A DNA stretch of 22,699 nucleotides, from positions 1-22,699 of the forward strand of contig MVPY01000089.1 in the NCBI GenBank assembly GCA_002067065.1, given 5' to 3'. This DNA comes from Methanobacterium sp. PtaB.Bin024 (GTDB taxonomy: Archaea > Methanobacteriota > Methanobacteria > Methanobacteriales > Methanobacteriaceae). A program made the position numbers and the translations under genes. A model generated the notes under the pieces. That model did not search any database. It had not been told where the DNA came from and saw nothing but the letters and a program-made list of their open reading frames with translations. Below, one piece after another: positions 22,615-22,699 of this stretch. Each line of letters begins with the position of its first letter. Position 1 is the first letter of the stretch.

Positions 22615-22699
22615 ATGGGTTATATAATTTGTGAAAACTGTGGAACAGAAAATCCTGAGGGAGCACGATTCTGCATGGAGTGTGGGTTAGCCCTGGAGA
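22615..22699 (+). CDS. Zinc-ribbon protein (3' end outside window)
   Basis: 28 codons are visible: MGYIICENCGTENPEGARFC then MECGLALE, with ligands C6, C9, C20 and C23. The SD GGTGA lies 4 nt before ATG, and the gene begins 14 nt after the previous stop, continuing the zinc-ribbon operon. The rest of the protein, including any membrane part, is outside the window. Confidence 0.75.
   Translation, partial: MGYIICENCGTENPEGARFCMECGLALE

Noticed and set aside
1..22699. CRISPR arrays, tRNA or rRNA genes, insertion sequences
   Set aside because: No regularly spaced repeats, T-loop/acceptor pairs, rRNA-like blocks or transposase motifs could be recognised by eye. A tRNA scan would settle the tRNA point.

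Overview
The window looks like chromosomal DNA of a mesophilic archaeon of the Methanobacteriales, most likely Methanobacterium or a close relative. The evidence is AT-rich intergenic DNA with archaeal TATA boxes, GGTGAT/GGAGG ribosome binding sites, T-run terminators, a class III (EppA-type) prepilin, an archaeal Csa3-type regulator and many small zinc-ribbon proteins. No rRNA, tRNA, CRISPR array, transposase or integrase was seen. The genus is inferred from style, not from a marker gene.

Left part (1-5300): an incomplete secreted beta-propeller/Ig-like protein on the minus strand runs off the left edge. A strongly palindromic operator then precedes a two-gene unit encoding a small tri-histidine membrane protein and a larger protein that carries the same membrane module plus an exported Cys-rich segment. 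Three zinc-ribbon genes and a small conserved-looking hypothetical follow.

Middle (5400-11200): a CARF-wHTH regulator of the Csa3 type with no CRISPR in sight, a small membrane protein plus lipoprotein pair, a receiver-only response regulator overlapping an ARPP-1 (DUF6569-like) gene, a PH-like small protein, a secreted TIM-barrel-like protein with abnormal start and stop signals, a class III pilin-like protein behind a perfect palindrome and tandem repeats, and a small membrane protein.

Right part (11227-20266, minus strand): a compact DNA-processing block, transcribed right to left. It encodes an Mre11/SbcD-like nuclease, a hookless SMC/Rad50-like ATPase (the two overlap by 4 nt), a UvrD/Rep-type superfamily 1 helicase, and a PD-(D/E)XK nuclease with a Cas4/AddB-type four-cysteine iron-sulfur signature that directly abuts the helicase. 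Downstream and co-oriented lie a 46-aa Cys-rich protein and a DUF6508-ADP-ribosylglycohydrolase fusion. I read the first four as one machine, an SbcCD/YhaON-like end-processing complex joined to a split AddAB-like helicase-nuclease, for double-strand-break repair or defence against foreign DNA. This is the best candidate for an undescribed system in the window. Divergent from it (20428 to the right edge) is a run of four zinc-ribbon genes, three encoding membrane-anchored proteins and the last cut by the window end.

The other notable pattern is two exported-protein genes (about 2117 and 9148) in which the signal-peptide frame and an SD-like sequence are present, but the initiation codon sits at a one-base variant of ATG (ATA and ATT).
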